Numbered from the stretch's first letter, positions 1 through 15,600 are shown. The stretch is 64,000 nucleotides of DNA from Gavia stellata (GCF_030936135.1 NC_082595.1:23697930-23761929); one strand, 5' to 3'. Numbers and translations: made by a program. Notes: generated from the sequence alone by a model not told the origin.

Positions 1-474
1 TCATAGTTATGCCCTGGGAACTGCATAAAAGAGTCCGAGAACTGAAGTCATGCATCTTAACATATGCTAAATAAAAAAACCATGCAGCTGATGAAGCCTA
101 AGCTAGTGCAGGAAAGGCACCTACCTGTACAAATTTTTTCCAAAAGATAATAACCAGTATTATGTACTAGAATAATATAATGAAAACTTACAAATTCTTT
201 AGTAATGAGTCTAGAGGACAAAGGGAAGTATTTCCCATTTTTATTAATTTAGAATTATCCTTCCAGAATTAAGGTGTTCCCAATCTACATGCACAGTCTC
301 TAAAATGAAAATGAGGGCTGCTGTAATTCTCTCAAAAATATGCAATTTTTCAAAAATTATACTGCCCCATTTTGCAGTATACAGCCTTCTGGCAATCAAA
401 ACATAAGTTGAAATCAGTTTTAATACAAGACCTTTAATGAAATTTATTGCTGCAGCAGAAAATTGAATGTTTAC
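1..474 (-). other. PRKD3 intron at the left edge
   Basis: AT-rich intron sequence downstream of coding exon 5. I looked for the exon carrying the end of C1b and did not find it, so that exon lies outside the window. Confidence 0.7.
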
Positions 475-664
475 CTTTACACTGCATTCCTTGGCGAAAA
501 AGGCCCTTGAGCAGCCGTTTGCAATACTGGCATATGGTCGGACGAGTGTAAGAGTGAACAGCAAAGGTGTGCGGAACCTTCACTCTGCAAAGCACCATCT
601 TTTCCATCCAGATGGGACGGCCACTCCAAGAGGGAATCCTCTTACTAGGTTCTGGACAGCAGCG
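475..664 (-). CDS. PRKD3: PRKD3 coding exon 5 (linker and first part of C1b)
   Basis: Codes residues 241-303, including [13 protein letters not shown] and the first part of C1b (His272, TICQYC, RQGMQCK). The acceptor is TTATTCCAG and the donor is AAAG|GTAAAC. It is the last PRKD3 exon that I can find before the left edge. Confidence 0.93.
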
Positions 665-3600
665 CTGGAATAAAGAAGGTATACATGATTTGCACCAAAA
701 TAGTTCTACTTGAGGAAAAAAAAAAGAAAAAGTCAGTGGGGCTGGAAGGGAGGTGTTGGCTCAGAAAGTAACTGGATAAGTAAGCAACCTGACCAAGAAG
801 CTGTAAAAGGACATTCTGATATCATAACACAAAACCAAGGAAACACCAGACGGAAAAGCCTTGCAGAGAGCAGGAAAGTATGTATGAATCTTTATTTCCA
901 CAGAAGCTAAAATGTTAAAAAATTCACTTTTATTACTTTTTTTTTTTCTAAGCAACCTGGCAACGTTCACAGACAGCATGTACAGACCCCTAAGTAGGGG
1001 ATAAAATAGAAAACACTGGAGGTAGGCAAACCAAAATCCAATCACTACCTCAAGCTATTAGTTTTAAAAAGCAAAGTAAGGCACGCCTGGATAGCTTACT
1101 AAGTTAAGCAAAAATATTTAGAAAATTAAAAAATTATTTTGGAAATTAACCCCCCTAAGAAATCTTTGAAATTAAGTTCGAAAAAAAAACAACTTCAGCA
1201 ATTAAAACAAAAAAGGCATTGAGTATCACACCGAACATTCAGCAGGATAAGTTACTTACATCTACAGAAAAATGTAAAGCAACATGGCCCTGTACATCTG
1301 ACCTTAAGCATTTTAAGACTGCTGAAAGATGAACTGCAAATATGATAATACATTACTGATCATCTAAGGCAAGTATTCGAAATTGGATAGCAAAGAAGAG
1401 GTGTCAAAGAGGTACTAAACACACATGTAGAAATCAAAGTTAAATTCCATAAAAGGAGAAACGCAATTCTATGTTCATCGAATAAATCTTACCAATAGTT
1501 ATAAACATCAGAATAAATATATTCTTCATGACTCAAGACTAGGCTTTGTAGCTTCTAGCTGGAAAAATTATGTTCTTGAACTAGAAAAGCTATACAATTT
1601 ATATTTTAAAATATAGTAATAATGTAAGAATTGTTATACTGTAAAGTAATAGAATTAGGTAAGTAGGAAAGACTAAGTCTCAAAAGCACTGCTTTTATCC
1701 CACAGTAAAAGCAGCAATGAAATAAGTGGATCTAATCACTGCCTGCGTTGTCTTAAGACCCCAATATATGTGCAATATAATTGATAACCTCTCAGCAATC
1801 ATCATAACCATTACAACAAAGAACTACTACGGATGACTGATTTTACCGTAAGCCTTTCATCCCCTACACCCTCCTTGACAGGGCTTGGATTTTTTTAGAT
1901 TAACTCTGTGAAAAGCTTAACAGCATATCAGGAACACTCTCTCCTCTACCAGCATAATAGCTTACAATTTGTATTGCTCTAGTCAAGTAACTATTCTATA
2001 CTGATACCGTAATTACAGAATTAATCTGTATTACAAAGAAGGCAAGGTGTTTTATCATTCCTGGAATCAAAGTTCTCGGAGTTCATATAACCACGAGTGA
2101 CAGGCTAATAACAAAATTTTATATAAAAGTTATAATTTACTTCCCATTTCATTTCTCACAGCAATAATAGTTATCAGTAAGTGTCACAGTCTAAGACTCA
2201 CCAGATTTTAAAATGAACTAAAACCAAATCATAATGGTTAAGCTCAACTCCCTCGTACTCATTATGAGCCAACTGAAACACTAGCTAGTTCCCCAGAGGT
2301 TAAAGGATTTAAAACCAGAAATTGTTTCCCCTTTCACATTACATACTTCTTCAGAGGCAGATGATGAGTATTCAGCTTGTGCTGGTCTTGGAACCGAAAG
2401 CCCTGCTCCTGGCAGAGACACATTAGACAGACGCCTCTTTCTTACACCACTGCAGTTATTTGGAATCTTGAAGGCACATCGCTTATGGTAGTTTAACCCA
2501 CAACCTGAAAGAAAAGGGGTTTTTTTAGACAAAAAACTCCCAACATTCCAAGTAACAAAAACAGTACTAATATTTTGATAAATTAATTAAAAAGATGATC
2601 CAGGAAAATGGTAAAGACAGAAATAGATTGTTCTATTAAAATTCTCTTCTTTTAGTGTTCTTGGTGAGATCCACAGAAACAGCTTTCTTTTTTTCACTAC
2701 TTGCTATAATACTGGTCTCCAGTAAGCCCAGCTCTAGAAACAAGGTCTAAGGCTCTGAAGCAGCTGGTTGCCCTCCTCACTTCTCCCCCCACCAGGAGGC
2801 TTTCATCACTCCCTCACTTTGGAGCACAAGAGCCAAGGAAAAGCCAGTGAGCAGGCAGCATCAGTACCTGACAGCAGGCTGCAGAGTGCTAAGCAGCCAG
2901 CTGGATGAAGGCCATAAGGAAAGGGATTCCCCTTCGGGAGTCTCTCCATAGTATGTACTCCTTGTGCAAGGAACACACCCTTGTAAGCCTGCTATTTTTT
3001 TCAAACTGGGAAACAAGAACACTTCTTAAGTCATTTGCCCAAGGTCACACACAGTTTGAGTTAAAGCCGGGATCAGAACTTGGGTTTCCTGATTTACAAT
3101 CCCTTCCAACTCTATGAAATACTACATTTATCACGTGCTAACATATCAAACAAGATACAATTTCTTCTTCCTCATCTTATATAGATATACACAAACAAAA
3201 ATACACTAAAAAAAAAAATCACAGACTTACCTTCACATTTTAATCCTTGTCGTACCAAACCCCAAAGCATCTCTCCGCAGTAGTCACAAAAAGTAGGAGC
3301 CTTGTAGGAATGCACATAAAGTGCATGAGGACGAATCTGGAAATCTTCAACTGTAGCCAAAGCTTTTAAAAAACTGCAGTAAGTTACGGTTCTTGCCACA
3401 GCATCAACAAGGATTTATGGAAAGAATATGTTGTTTTAAAAATGGCAGATTCAAAGAACACTAATGAGCTGTTTAGACATCAGCATTTTACTGTATACCA
3501 TTTAAACATGCATTTAGAAGATTACATAGTTTTCAGTAAGCTTTTTTATTGAGGAAAAAATCCGTTGGATTCTGTAGGCTAATGGCCACAACTAATCAAC

Positions 3601-6600
3601 AGTATGAGTCACAATGTTGAAAACCTCACTAAGTTGAGAAGGCAAATACAACAAGCTTTGCTAAAATCAACTTAACAGTAAACATTTGAAAGAGCAACTC
3701 AATTTTCAAGCTGTTTCGTAATGTACAAAATTTTCAAACAAAGGACAGTTCTACAGGTTAGATTTTTATCTTCTAAAGGACTTTTTCCAGTGAAAACTTA
3801 GATTGAATTCTATGTGTATTAAAACAGAACTGTGGATAGAGTATCCATGGAACACTGGAAACTTCACCAGTGATGTTCTTTTTCTTAAACAAGCATATAT
3901 ATGTTTAAATGAATTTTTTGTCCTGTTTCTTTGGAATGTAAAAAAAAAAGTGGTATTTTACACCAACATTACCTTGCCCTGATGGCTACTATTCTTTGAT
4001 CAAGTATGTACTAATACTTCCTATTCGGATTCTCACATCTCAGTTTTAAAACCCTACTGAAAGAGATTTACATGTCTTCAAAATGCCTCAGTTTCTGGTG
4101 GTCCGTCTCTTTATAAGGAAACTGTCAGAAATTGTCAAGAAGAGGCACACAGGACCAATTTTCCAAATACGCCATTCATCAGAAGCAATGAAAAGCTCAA
4201 ACCAAGATGATCAGCTACTGAACATCCTAGTCATGCCTAGAACAGTAGGTCCTGAAATGCAGCCAAGGAACTCAGCCTTATGACTCTGGAAACCATACTT
4301 TATCAACCCAATTTATAAATCTAATCCCATGAGAGCCAAGAGATCTATCTTTCTAGAACGTAACCTCAGTTGAGCACTTAGTCCTCAAAGTCTGAAAGAA
4401 CTGTTCGATACTAGTCCAGCCTTTATTTGTAGTTTAACTACAGCTGGCTTTTGGTTGAATTTGACAGGGTGTTGATGAAACACATACAATTCAAATCAGT
4501 TAGGGTTTGGGGATTTTTTTGTCCTCGTTATTGATGAGTACTACAGGTTAATAACCACCACTTTAAGAACAGTTTCTTTTAAACAATAAAGTTTTCAAAC
4601 ACTACAATAACCCTTAAGACTCTGTCCTTGTATGTATGATTCAGCAACTACGTTTATATGAAGCCTTTTAGCAGTATAAACCATCAATGGCAAAAACTAC
4701 AGAACAAAAAGACAGATCTAAGCAAAAGAAAGCCAATGACAGGGTTGGAAGAGCAAATCCTGAATCCTACCTGCATTTCAGCTTCAATAATTATAATAAT
4801 AAACTTGTATTATTGTAAGTATAAATTCATATTCTTATAATTCAGATTTATTTATAATAATAAACTTGGAAAAGATTAAAGCATGACAATGAAATAACAA
4901 AACTCAGTACTGAAGCATCAGTACCACTTGGATTTTCTTGAAATCTCTACCCCAAAACAGTGACCCAGTGTGAGACTTTTAAGTCAAAGAGGTCAAGGCA
5001 AGCATATAATGTTCCATAAAGTCCTATTTTCTTTTAATCTACTGAATAAAGCGCTGTTCCACTGTTACAACAATACCTACCAGAGAGCACAACCTCAACA
5101 AGATCTCCTTCATGTATCTCTTCTGCTGACGTAATACGTTGCAAAATATTATCTGAGTTCAGGTCATGACGGAAGAGCAGAATTTTATCATACATGCCAA
5201 AGAAACCACACTCTGGAAACTGCAATAGAAAGCAAACTCTAAATTAACACATGTTCTTTGATAATCCTATCCACAGATGCTTTTAACAACAGTTACAGAA
5301 CTTGAGTATTTTAAGTGTTCCATGAAAACAAAATTGATATGCTTGTTTTTGAGGAACTGAAGCATTTTCTGAACTGAAAAGTAGCATAAAAAGGTTAAAA
5401 AAAAATACAAAACCACCAAGACCCACCAAAACAGTACAAATAAAACTCATCAATACCAACTTCTTCCCTGTTCCCCCCTACCGTGACACTTTTTTTCAAA
5501 CCCCAAAAAAAAGTTAGCATTTTTGTTTCTTTGGGTTTTTAATCTCTCAGACCTGCATAATCAGTCTGGCACCTGAAAGCCAATACAGATCTTTCTAACT
5601 CGGATACCACCACCTGTAACCCTTGTTTCACAGTCATTCTGGTCAGACAGGTATTCAGCTGGAGACACTCCAGCAGCACCTGCTACACTTTTCTTGAGGG
5701 GCAAGCCAAGGGAGGCTCCATATCATTGTTCTACAACAGTTTAGATTTGCAGACGTAATAAAGCAGAACTCGATTCCCCACAAGAACAAAAGGTAATATT
5801 GCAAATCCATATAGGGAATAGATACACTAAGTAACACACCATTTTTCCATGACACTTCACTGAAAATAGCTTTCTTATTCTGTATTTTCCCCACTCTTCA
5901 AAATACTGTCAAGTGTGAGTAAAAGTTCTTAAAATGAAAAGCTTAAAAGTAAACAGACAGTTCACAGAGAAAAAGAGCAGGAATAGACCCTGGAGAGGAA
6001 TGAGTACCAATCAACCAGCTCCTTTGGCCTTTTTGTTTAAACCAGAAATCAAACTTGAGGCGGGAACACACACACAGAAGTGCTCCACAGAAGAAGACAA
6101 GAAGAATGTGGGAAAAAAAATACAGAAAAAACACACAACAAACTTTCAATTAATTAGGTAACACAACTACAGTTTGGTAATTTAGATCTTGCACAGTCAA
6201 TACGTAACAGGGTCTAAACTGCATGAAGCTTGCGGTATATTAATTGTCCTTAGCTAAAGTAGTCAAAGGCTTGTTTCTACCAAATCAAAGACATAATGAA
6301 AGTATCTGTCATGCCTGTTGTTTTCACACTCCCTTCCCATTCAGAGGGAAAATAACTTCCTCTTTCCAGTAGCAATTTTGTCCAAAATATTAAGTTGGCT
6401 TTCTCTGTTTTGGTGCGCATACCCTATACATTTACATTACACATAATACTCAAGAATCCCCATGCTCTGGAAAGTATACTATCTACTTGGACGTCACAGA
6501 GAGAGGCAGAATTTGTGCCATTTAACCCATGCAAAAGCAAAAAATGGACCTGACAAAATTACACTGACACGAGTAGATATTTAGTCTGCAGCACCAAGAA

Positions 6601-9600
6601 ACTGATTCACTCGGCTGATGCCAAAGCAGCAGTCTGCTTCCTCTGTCTCCCAACTCACTCTTAGATTCCCTACATAAACTTGATACTCTCTTGTACTCTG
6701 TACAGTAGCCATGACAGTACAGATATGACAGGAGCATTATATTCCCCTAAACCAGATGCTTTTTCAACCTTTATACAAGAAAATGCTATTGCTTAAAATC
6801 CCTTAGGTCATCTGGAATTACCTGTAAGAACTCCTCTCTTACCATACTATATTCCAGTACACTCATCCACTGATTCATCTTGATAAATAGCAAATACCCA
6901 TGAATATTCTGAAAATTACATTTTTCCAATGTCCCAAAGATTACTTGTATTAGGAAAGCAAATAAAGAGCTTGAGAATTAGCTGTGCTGCCCAAATACAT
7001 GTCTCAGTGTCTCTGCAAGTATGCACAGGACTTGACTTTATATTCAGAACATGCATAGATACAGCACACTAGTAATTCTTCCAAGGGAACTGACAGTTCT
7101 TCATACCTGAAACAATGCATAAACCTGCTTTAAGTTCTAACTCAAAATTCCACTGTGCCTCAATTAACAAGAAAACTAATTATGTTTACATTTTTTTAAT
7201 AAGTGCTGTGAGGTTTTATTCCTTGATACTATATACACTGTTAAGCCAGATATCACATCTTAATGCTACTATCAAGAGGAAGCTATCACATCCATGCTGC
7301 AATCAATTGTATCCTCAAGATAACTTCTATTTATAGTACATCAATTGCATCACACTGCTGAAAAACTTAATTCCAACAAAAGGGAGAGAAAAATCAATAT
7401 GAATATGGTATGTATCAGCCTGCAGATAAACATGACACTTTTTATTAACACTGATATTAATTTCAGCTGTCAGGAGGGACAACTGATGTTTCAGAGAATC
7501 AGTGTGAACTATTGCCTCTTTGTATTAAGTTCACAGAGCCACCTACAAACCACAGATTTTAAGGAACCTCTAAGATATTTCACAGGTTTAAGTCTCCTTC
7601 TTTTGATAAAGATATGTCTTTGTTTCTCTTTTTCTCATTCTTTGAGACCACAAACCTATCATGCAGCTGCCAGAACATCCCTACACATAATGCCCCACCC
7701 CAGTAACCAGAGATCACAATCACATACCGAGAAGCACTTTTAAATGCTATGACCATATGTATTCTGCATGTGCACCATTTACCTATTCTCATGTACAAAT
7801 CTTGGATTTATTAAAATGTTTTAAACATTCTACATTAATTTTGGTGACTAAAAAGCATTAGCTGACACAATAAACAAAAGTTACAGATATATACTCAAAT
7901 CCTCTTTGCAACAGCAAGTGTAATCATTAAAAATATGAGACACTACATTCCTTAGAAAGCAACATCAACATTCATTCCAAAGTTTGTAAATAACAGTATA
8001 ATGCCTATAATTAAGATTTGGTTTTCAAATAAATTCCAGACAAAGGCTAAATTAATTTCTATGGAATAAAAGTATTGTTAAAAAAGCAAAATCATCTATT
8101 ATAGATTGTTAGAACTGTTAGCATCAACACCCTCATTTGGTTCTACGTTAATTAAACTGACCTTTTAAGCTGTGTATCGTGAATGCTTATGATACTGTAC
8201 TGACATGTTTTACTGCCCTCTTCTCTCAAAACAAGTATACATACACATGGACGAAATGACTGTGAAAGGTTGTCTGTTTTCATAATTATAATATTTAACC
8301 TCCTAAAAGATAATTCCTCTATTTACAAGCTTCAGCTTGATCAGTAGGCTTCTAGACTAAGATGCAGAATCACAAGCCCAGGCCTAACAAGACTAACATA
8401 ATCTACGCTAGTATTTATTGCAAGAAGTCCATCATTAAACACAGACTCTGTATACAGTTTCTGCAGATACATGTGACAGACTTCACCTAGGACACATTTT
8501 TCTATGCATTGTGCATGCCTAATCTCCATTTCTGAAACAATAATTCCAAAGCCTAAAAGCATTAGAACAGAGATAACCTGTTCATTGGTACTACAGAGTT
8601 GCAGTTGCTACAAGGTTTTCCTGAATCCACAACAGGACAGGCATAGCTGAGGAACCTTGTAATAGCTCCCTTACCTATCCTGCCTGTTAGGTAAGGTGCT
8701 TGTCTGCATGTCCACAAAGGAGCACAGAGGAACAATGCAGGTGAGGCAGACCCATACAACACCCTGCCTGGCTCCTCCCAGGCCCATCACAGGAGCCATC
8801 AGCCCACCAAAGGCCCATCTCTACATGCCAGAGGCACAAGGGCAGGTGGGGAACCCAAATTAAGGACTCCAAGGAAAGGATACCCTGTCCAGGCCTCTCC
8901 CAGGGCTGTCACAGGGGAGCCTCAGCCCCAGTTACCAGCCATAAACCCAATCAAGGTAAGTCAACACTAGAGCACCTTTTGGACTGAGAGGGGTTGCTGT
9001 CCAATAGTATGGGACACATTATAAGCTGCCAGGGAATTAGGATTGTACAAGACTTATTGGGATGTTTATGGAAGGAACCAGAGGCAAGGAAAGAGGTGAT
9101 TCAAGAAGAAGTAAATGTGAGGAAAAAAATAGAGGGATAAGAAGATAAAAAAAGGCTGGTCACCTGTAAACAGGGGCTGGCCAGAACAATTGTCTGGTCA
9201 TGCCCTGTGCCTCATCAGCACCACCTGCCCTATCTTTTCATTAAATTCCATTTCTAACTGTCTTCCTGGATGATGAGTTCTCATTCTGAGCACATGTGTC
9301 TATGGGGCATCTGAGTGCCAGCAACTGGAGCCACACCACAGGTCAGAGGACCCACATGTCTGTGGTGCCACCAAGTGGAGAGACCAGAGTGAATGAAATC
9401 AAGAGCTTGAATATCCAGGTGCCAGCAACTGGAAAGACCAAGATCCAGTGGCTGCTACTGGGAAGAGAGGGCCTGAGCCCAGTTGCTGGAGACATCCACG
9501 GGGTTTTTTAATTGGTTTTTTGTTCATACGTGTGTGTGTGTGCACGTTCCCACTAACAGACCTTCATCCTGAACCACCAGAGAAGGGTGCAGCATGAAAC

Positions 9601-12600
9601 CATTGGTGCTGTTTGTGTTCATGCGAGTGCTCTGTGTGCCTGCCTGTGTCAATCTGTGTGTATACATGTATGTGTTGTACACACGTATCCAAGTGCCTGT
9701 GCCTCCTGGGAATATGTGGTCAGTCTTGCTACTGGTTGGACCTGGGGCATGGAGCTACAGCAGCCTCGCCTCTGCCAGGAGGCTGTCAGATTCAATTGTC
9801 TCTAGTAAAACTTCTCAAGTTTGATGAACAAGTCCCGCCCTTTCCTTGCACACCCTCCCACCAAGATCCCCCTGTTATAAAAAACAGACCCTAACACAAA
9901 GATGCCTCTCTGACTGCTCCTTTCCACAACTTCAGCTCAGATTACTCTCCTCTGCCCCCACTACAGTCCTGTGCGCCCAAGCAATGGAAGCACTGGCTGG
10001 CTGCCCTCTGCATGGCCAGCCCTGATGAGCTGCAGGTGGCCCGTCAAAGACCATGTCTAAGGCACTTAGCCAGGCTTCGATGAGGGGAGCTGTGCAAGCA
10101 GCTTGGCTCCTTACAGACGTGCAGCGCCCTGCTCTCTTCCGCTCCCCAGTACATTCGGGAATATAGCATTCCTTGCTAGCACCTTAGCCAGAAGGCTATG
10201 TGCGGACTGCTGGCCAAGAATAACCTCATCGATTAATAAGGTTTTTATTTCAAGTGGTATTTTTTAACAGAATTTTTACACAAAGCTTAAACTATGTTCA
10301 AGTTGTACACTACCAAATTTTTCTCTTGTACTGCAACAAAGTACAGCTTTTATAGCCTTCCTTATGCTCAATTACATGAAGCTGTTAAGGAAGAACACTA
10401 TCCAGTTCCTTTGAAGTGTTAAGAGCTCATAATGTAAACTTGAAAACAAAACTCAGAGCAGAATTTTTTAAAGCCTGTTTTATCTTACAGGATTATACAG
10501 CTCTTACTTTCCTGCATAAAAGCCCAAAGTATCTGCATAGTGACTCAGAACATATGAACTGCTAATCCCAGTATTATTATGTTTCCTAAAAGTGAAAAGG
10601 AGACTGTTCCCAGTGTTAACAGTTCCAAAAGAGCATCTAACTACAGGAAATCACTTGCGGAAAGTCTACGTATGCAACAGACTGTGCCAAAATTCATCTC
10701 TGGTACACCAATATCATCAACTTATGTAAAGAACGTATGCAATCCTCTGTACTTGGGTGGTACTAGCACAAGCAACACTACTAATGCGTTAGTGTGGTAA
10801 CACTGAGAAAAACAATCGGTGTTATCTAGCATGCTTATACTGTAAGTATTACAGCATGTCTAGTTTTAATTAATAGTACATTACTCCATTCTTTTTACCG
10901 AGAAGAACTCAATATACAGCAGCCAGTATTGCTGGAGCGAAACAGAACTGAGGCTTCTTTCTATCTTGGCAGTAACTGAAAAATCCCTCTACTTGAAGTT
11001 CCAGGATTTACTTTACAAAGTTCTGGACCAGTCACCAAAAGTTCACACTAGGGAGAGAAGTGTAGGCGGATATTGTTTCAAGGTTCAATATCTCATAACC
11101 CATCATAACTCAAAACAAATGCTTCAAACCACTAAAAGTTAATTCCAAAGTCTAATGGTGCAAAACACCCATTACCTTGGAAAGTCTCCTCGTTCACTGA
11201 AATCACTCCAATCTATTATCCTGCATCCCTACCCAGCTATTCACTCCCACTCTTTAGAATTGTGTGCCAAATCACATTATCACACAGACAATTAGCTTCA
11301 AACATATTGCACGAGATCTTTCCCTCACCAGATGCCTCAGCACCGACATACTTGGACTACTGCTTGGCTAGGTTTTCCAGCATACAAACCTATTACCATG
11401 CTGGAAATGCTAATCTGCCCCACATATACCAGCTCCATGGCCCCAGTACTCCCCAGCTCCCATCTTCTCACAGACATGTTTGCTTCTCATGCCTCAACTC
11501 TCTATTACTCTACTGCCTTATTTAGCTCATATGAAGACAGCAGATGACAAGTCAAGAAGGCAGACCAACAGAGGGGAAAAAAGATTTGAGCACAGCTGGT
11601 GAATACAAAACATGATTTGCATTGATTTTAGAGCCATTCAAAAATAAGCACCATGAATTATTACAAGCTTAACCTGGAGAAGAAAACAGAAGGATAGTTG
11701 CAGCACTGTTACCTATTAATTACAACAAATTAAGTTGTTACTGCAAGAGTTGTAGAGACCCACTTGTAATATGGATGGATTGTAATGTGATCTTGTAATA
11801 TGGTTCTTTTACTTCTCAATATTTTATTAGTAAAACATCTGTTAACACTTTAGAAATCATATTAAGGTTCAAGCCAACACCTCTGCCACGATTTGGTTAG
11901 ATAGTTCCTCATTACCATGACAGTGTCCAATCCTTTGAAAGACAGCTCATATTCATTCCACGTGTTTTGGCCTTTTCACAACATGACAATTTAAAGTATT
12001 TTAAAACAAACACTTTTTCCCCATTCAGCAGCCCTCACTGAAGAGCTAGCTATCCAAACTACTTTAATGCAGGCCCATTAAAACTCGAGTTCTTAGGTAT
12101 ACCAGTAATACAGGTATACAGTTAATTGTCACTTGGTTAGAAAATTCTACAGATACATTTGTGTGTTCTTCATGTCAGGCTTTTCTTCCCCTGGTTATCA
12201 AAGCAAAATGTTTGAACACATCTCCTCACCTCCCTCTCTCCCACCCCCCAGTCTATTTAATCTTCAAAGGAAACTGGCTAGTTTTCCAAACAATCCAAGG
12301 ACTTCAGTCATATTCCAAACATCGAAAATTAAAACCCACCTAGTCAAATTAAAATAATAGGCAGGACTACCGAAAAAGTGCACACACACTGATAGGATCA
12401 CATTCACTTCAGATCATTCAAATTATTGAGCAGGGAATACAACGTACCAGGACTACAACATTTATAAAAACAATGTAAGTATGAAACTACAGAAACAGTA
12501 GAAAAACTCACAAGCAGGTGTAATATGCAAAATTTAACTCCTTTTAAACACAGCTATACTTCCAGTGATTGTGTTCTCAACACCTTACACAGTTCAGAGT

Positions 12601-15600
12601 CTTGAAGAAATAAATATGAGTGTATACATGTTAAATACCTGTGTAAGTGGCTATTGACAGATTAAGGCCCGAATTCAGGCAAGTCAAAACAGCATAATGT
12701 TGCAGGAAACCATCAGGGAATTAACACTAGTAAGAAAGCGTAAGTACTGTTGGGAGAAGAGACAACCTTTAAGGTAAACAATGACACCTTAAGGACTCTG
12801 CCTATAGAGAGAAAGATGACCAAAAAACCCAACATGGAAAAAATAGCCAAAAAATAAGATGAAAGAACTAAGAAGCATAAAGAAAGCCAGTAATCAAGTA
12901 GAAATGAGATTACACACAATCATGAATGTGGTGTTGAGAGACAGACAATTACACATGCAGTTGAAAGACAGTTGATCATGTTAGGATGAAGAAAAATGAA
13001 GACAAGAAAAATACTATTGCTAGCAAAAGCAAAGACACCAAACACTCAAGAGTTACAGGAATGAAGATGAAAGCAACGGGTGCTAAATAAGGGTTTAAAG
13101 CCTATACATAAGCAAGACAATTTTGAGACTACTTTGAAGAAAGAAATGAAAAAACAACATATTACATATAGAACAGTTCAGCAATAGCAGATTTATAAAC
13201 ATTATTGCTGAAGAAGGTTTAAGAGCAAACCTGAAACAGGCAGGCCATGGAAGGAAAAATTACTTTTGGAGGTGAACTAAATAAGACACAAGATAGACCA
13301 AAAAATACTAGGCTGGATCAAGTTTGATAAGAAAAAGATAAATAGACAGGAAACAAGTGCAGCAAACATGAATGAAACACTAGAAATATTTAAGAGCAGA
13401 AAAGAAGAGGAGGACAGTGAGAAAATAAGTGTGGCTTGGCTTTCTTTTTTTCTTTTTTAAATTTAAGACATATGAGAGCACCATGTTATGAAAATACAAA
13501 AAAAAAATCTGAGAGAGGTTTATTGATCAGTAAGACATAGAAAAGTCAGAGGGGTATTTCATAAGTGGTTACTGTTTGGGTGGGTTCAGTGAAGTAGAAA
13601 AACTAGTTTGGAAGATGAGTACTGATACAATCTGTTTCTTAAAGTCAAAGAGAAAGCAACTGTTAGGAAGGATCACAAGAATTTCAGGCAAACATCATAA
13701 GGTAGGAGGGCAATTGGCCTATTTCCGAGCAAAATGTAGCAAAACCATTGGAGGGAAAGTAAGTAAAGAAGGAGAATGGTGAGCATGACTGATAATGAAA
13801 AGGATGAAGGACAGGTTTGTAGATGAAAAAGGTAGATAAGGGAAGTTTCAGAATAATGAAAGTAAAGATTCTGAAGTTTAAGAAAAAAGTGACGATAAAT
13901 TTCGCAGGTACTGTTACTGTACAAGCAATAGCACAGAACAATCAAATGTTTTTCATTTAAAGCTATTAGTTTAACTAGAACAAAATAAATAAGCTGGAAT
14001 AAAGCATTTATAGCACGCTGTCCCACATAATTCTCAGTTTGGAGGCAGTAGAGCATCACCACATGCAAGTTTCTAGTTTTAAGCTAGTAAGCCCTATGTT
14101 CTACTTCATGTTCTCTCATGTGAGGAATGAAGAAACAGTATTTAAACACAAAACAGGATTAAGAACTTGCCTCTGTACTATCTGATCATTGTGCAAGAAC
14201 ACACACTGTCCATCTGCAACTTATGCTACACACTTTTCTGCTTCTAAACACACTCTCTTTATTCCAGCAGTCATATCTGTTCATGCTTTAGTTCCTCTTC
14301 AGACTCCCCCCGAGAGCTGTATGTCTGGTACTTTTGAAGCATCCCTATAAAGTCTAAAGTTTGGTTTTTCTGAGGACTTCTATTAAACATTCCAATATAC
14401 AATACCCCTAACATAGTGCTCCCCGAATTTAACTTTAAACTTGAAAAAAGTTTTTGTTCTAAACATCAGGTGGGGAGCATTTTTAAGAGCTAAGAGACAC
14501 ATCAAATATTTGCATTACTCATCTCGCTCTCCTTGCAGACATATGCCTCTTTAGTTTCAGTTCTGCTGATGCTACTTTTAATTACCCTTCTGCAAAACCT
14601 GAACAAGCTACACTGAACAGCAGCGTCTGAAGCAGGAAGCACAGTCAACCATCAACAATACAGCAAGAATGGCAATATAGAAAACGCATTAGGTAAACAC
14701 AGAACTTATTTCCTAACTAAACTGCTCTCCAACACAGGCTTTTGCAGGACTGTTTTCCCCAAAGTTGATTAATTTCCCCTGAAAGAAATAAAGGTAATGC
14801 ATAAAGTCATTTTTCTGAAAACTTCTGAGGATGCTATAATTACTTTTACAAATGTTAAAATCCAGCCTCCTCAGAGATCTGCTGTAAGTCCTAATCAACA
14901 TTTTTGATACTATAATTGTAGTCTCAGATAGAGTTAGGCAGGCAGTTCAAGCTCCCAAGCAAATGAGGAAGGACACCTGAAACGTTTTTTGTTCCAGGTA
15001 TGTAGAGAAATACAAGTCCGAAATGTGATTTAAAAACACTATTAAGTAAGGAAACTTCCATTTAATTCTAGTAAAGATAACACTCAAATAAGAAGAAAAG
15101 CTATAAATTATTCCAAGTAAAAAAAAGGTATTTCTCCTTTTTCATTAAAAAAGTGCAACAGTAAATAGATACTGCTAACTACAGAAATATCACAAGAACA
15201 AACTATACAATACCCTGAAGTTGAGAGCCAGCAACCAATCAAGAAAAGACAGTTTAAGCATGCTGTGGAATACCAGTGGAAAGGGAAGCTTTAACACTGT
15301 TGAATCTCAACAGCATACCCCATAGGTCAAAGCTTTCAACTGGAAAAAACAGGCAACCATACACATAACAGTACAGACAAGAACACAGTTTACAATTTTT
15401 ACATAAATACAAAATTATCTATATATTACTACTAGAATATTTAATATGCTTGCAACATTCACCAGATCCAAGAGGGAAAAAAGTCAAGGACGTATTGCTG
15501 CCAAATAGAGGGTGGAGGGAGGATATTGCCACTTGTGCACTGGCTGCAAAACTACTTATGAAAAATGAATCCACCACACATAAGGTTGTTTCCTGATGAG

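Noticed and set aside
244-564. 106-codon minus frame over the PRKD3 C1b exon
   Set aside because: It is in the wrong frame. The true frame reads TICQYC and RQGMQCK and splices at 475.
7345-7743. 132-codon plus-strand frame in the PRKD3 intron
   Set aside because: No recognisable protein and no splice context; it is antisense to PRKD3.
13673-14068. 131-codon minus-strand frame rich in Phe and Leu
   Set aside because: It is the complement of the purine-rich stretch. Its low-complexity hydrophobic composition is a by-product of that bias.
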